A stretch of DNA of 52,528 nt from Methanofastidiosum sp. (GTDB taxonomy: Archaea; Methanobacteriota_B; Thermococci; Methanofastidiosales; Methanofastidiosaceae): positions 1 to 52,528 of the forward strand of contig JABLXD010000009.1 in the NCBI GenBank assembly GCA_013178285.1, given 5' to 3'. The position numbers and the translations under genes were made by a program. Under the pieces are notes generated by a model. That model was not told where the DNA came from. It was given only the letters and a program-made list of their open reading frames with translations, and did not search any database. Each line of letters starts with the position of its first letter. Position 1 is the first letter of the stretch. Shown in pieces: positions 52,403 through 52,528 of the stretch.

Positions 52403-52528
52403 TTGAGGGTTAGGGAAGCTTCGTTTAGAGACCGGTATAATATCTATGATCTTATTGAAAGTCTGCACAATGTACCTCTAAAGTCTCCTGATGAAATTGC
52501 TAATTTTTATAAGGTACTTACAGAATAC
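52403..52528 (+). CDS. partial protein, possibly GNAT acetyltransferase (3' end outside window)
   Basis: Only 42 residues are visible, starting MRVREASFRDRYNIYDLIESL from TTG 52403 behind AAGGTGA. Tandem TTG codons at 52400 and 52403 leave the exact start open. The opening beta strand plus helix with REA-x-x-x-D-x-x-x-I resembles the start of GNAT acetyltransferases, but too little is present to be sure. Confidence 0.4.
   Translation, partial: MRVREASFRDRYNIYDLIESLHNVPLKSPDEIANFYKVLTEY

Overview
The window is AT-rich archaeal chromosome, almost certainly euryarchaeal. The evidence is a long archaeal-type ribosomal-protein/SecY/RNA-polymerase gene string, prefoldin, LSm and histone-fold genes, Cbf5, Taw1 (wyosine synthesis) and SepRS (phosphoseryl-tRNA synthetase). 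SepRS and a cyclic-2,3-diphosphoglycerate-synthase-like gene point to a methanogen-related lineage. A Methanofastidiosales-type organism would fit, but that is inference. Most genes follow an SD of the form GGTGAT, complementary to the archaeal 16S tail, and TTG starts are common. No insertion sequence, CRISPR array, rRNA gene or phage segment was seen.

Layout. 1-4.4 kb: flavoprotein (cut by the window edge), histone-fold protein, MBL hydrolase, DUF1624 membrane protein, Cys-rich lipoprotein, MFS transporter. 4.4-6.9 kb (minus strand): nadM, thiT, thiamine pyrophosphokinase and a ThiF/MoeB-type E1 enzyme that lacks any ATG/GTG/TTG start. 7-11.2 kb (plus): prefoldin beta, DHH phosphoesterase, Taw1, a SecB-like protein and an N-terminally short SepRS. 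11.2-13.1 kb (minus): thioredoxin, and a lipoate-ligase C-domain / radical SAM / HTH-regulator operon whose promoter lies inside a perfect 13-bp inverted repeat. 13.2-14.8 kb: an unrecognised 523-residue protein.

14.8-34.1 kb is the translation superoperon: LSm; L3-L4-L23-L2-S19-L22-S3-L29-SUI1-Rnp1-S17-L14-L24-S4e-L5-S14-S8-L6-L32e-L19e-L18-S5-L30-L15-SecY-DUF106-L34e-Cmk-L14e-Cbf5-methyltransferase-tRNA-Ser-S13-S4-S11-RpoD-tRNA-Leu. Its leader holds two hairpins. S5 has a long acidic N-terminal tail and L32e a C-terminal extension. The usual following block (L18e-L13-S9-RpoN) is not here.

34.4-52.5 kb is mixed: a 64-residue protein behind a 5' UTR hairpin, a secreted CAP/CARDB protein, S15 and HAM1, a degenerate FtsZ homologue that has lost its GTP-binding loops but kept the T7 loop, a lipoprotein with a likely ATA start, a GT-C glycosyltransferase, cDPG synthase, two AhpD-like proteins, an ArsC-like phosphatase, TrmO, tRNA-Glu, a YHS protein with the copper ATPase CopA, a Cys-rich coiled-coil membrane protein with a long 3' hairpin, and a surface-sugar-flavoured run (WecB, AI-2E-family permease, UPF0104 flippase-like protein).

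The most interesting signals are the FtsZ-like pseudo-GTPase (37910-38839), two genes that appear to begin with AUA, the inverted-repeat operator at the lipoate operon, and the two RNA hairpins flanking unrecognised small genes.
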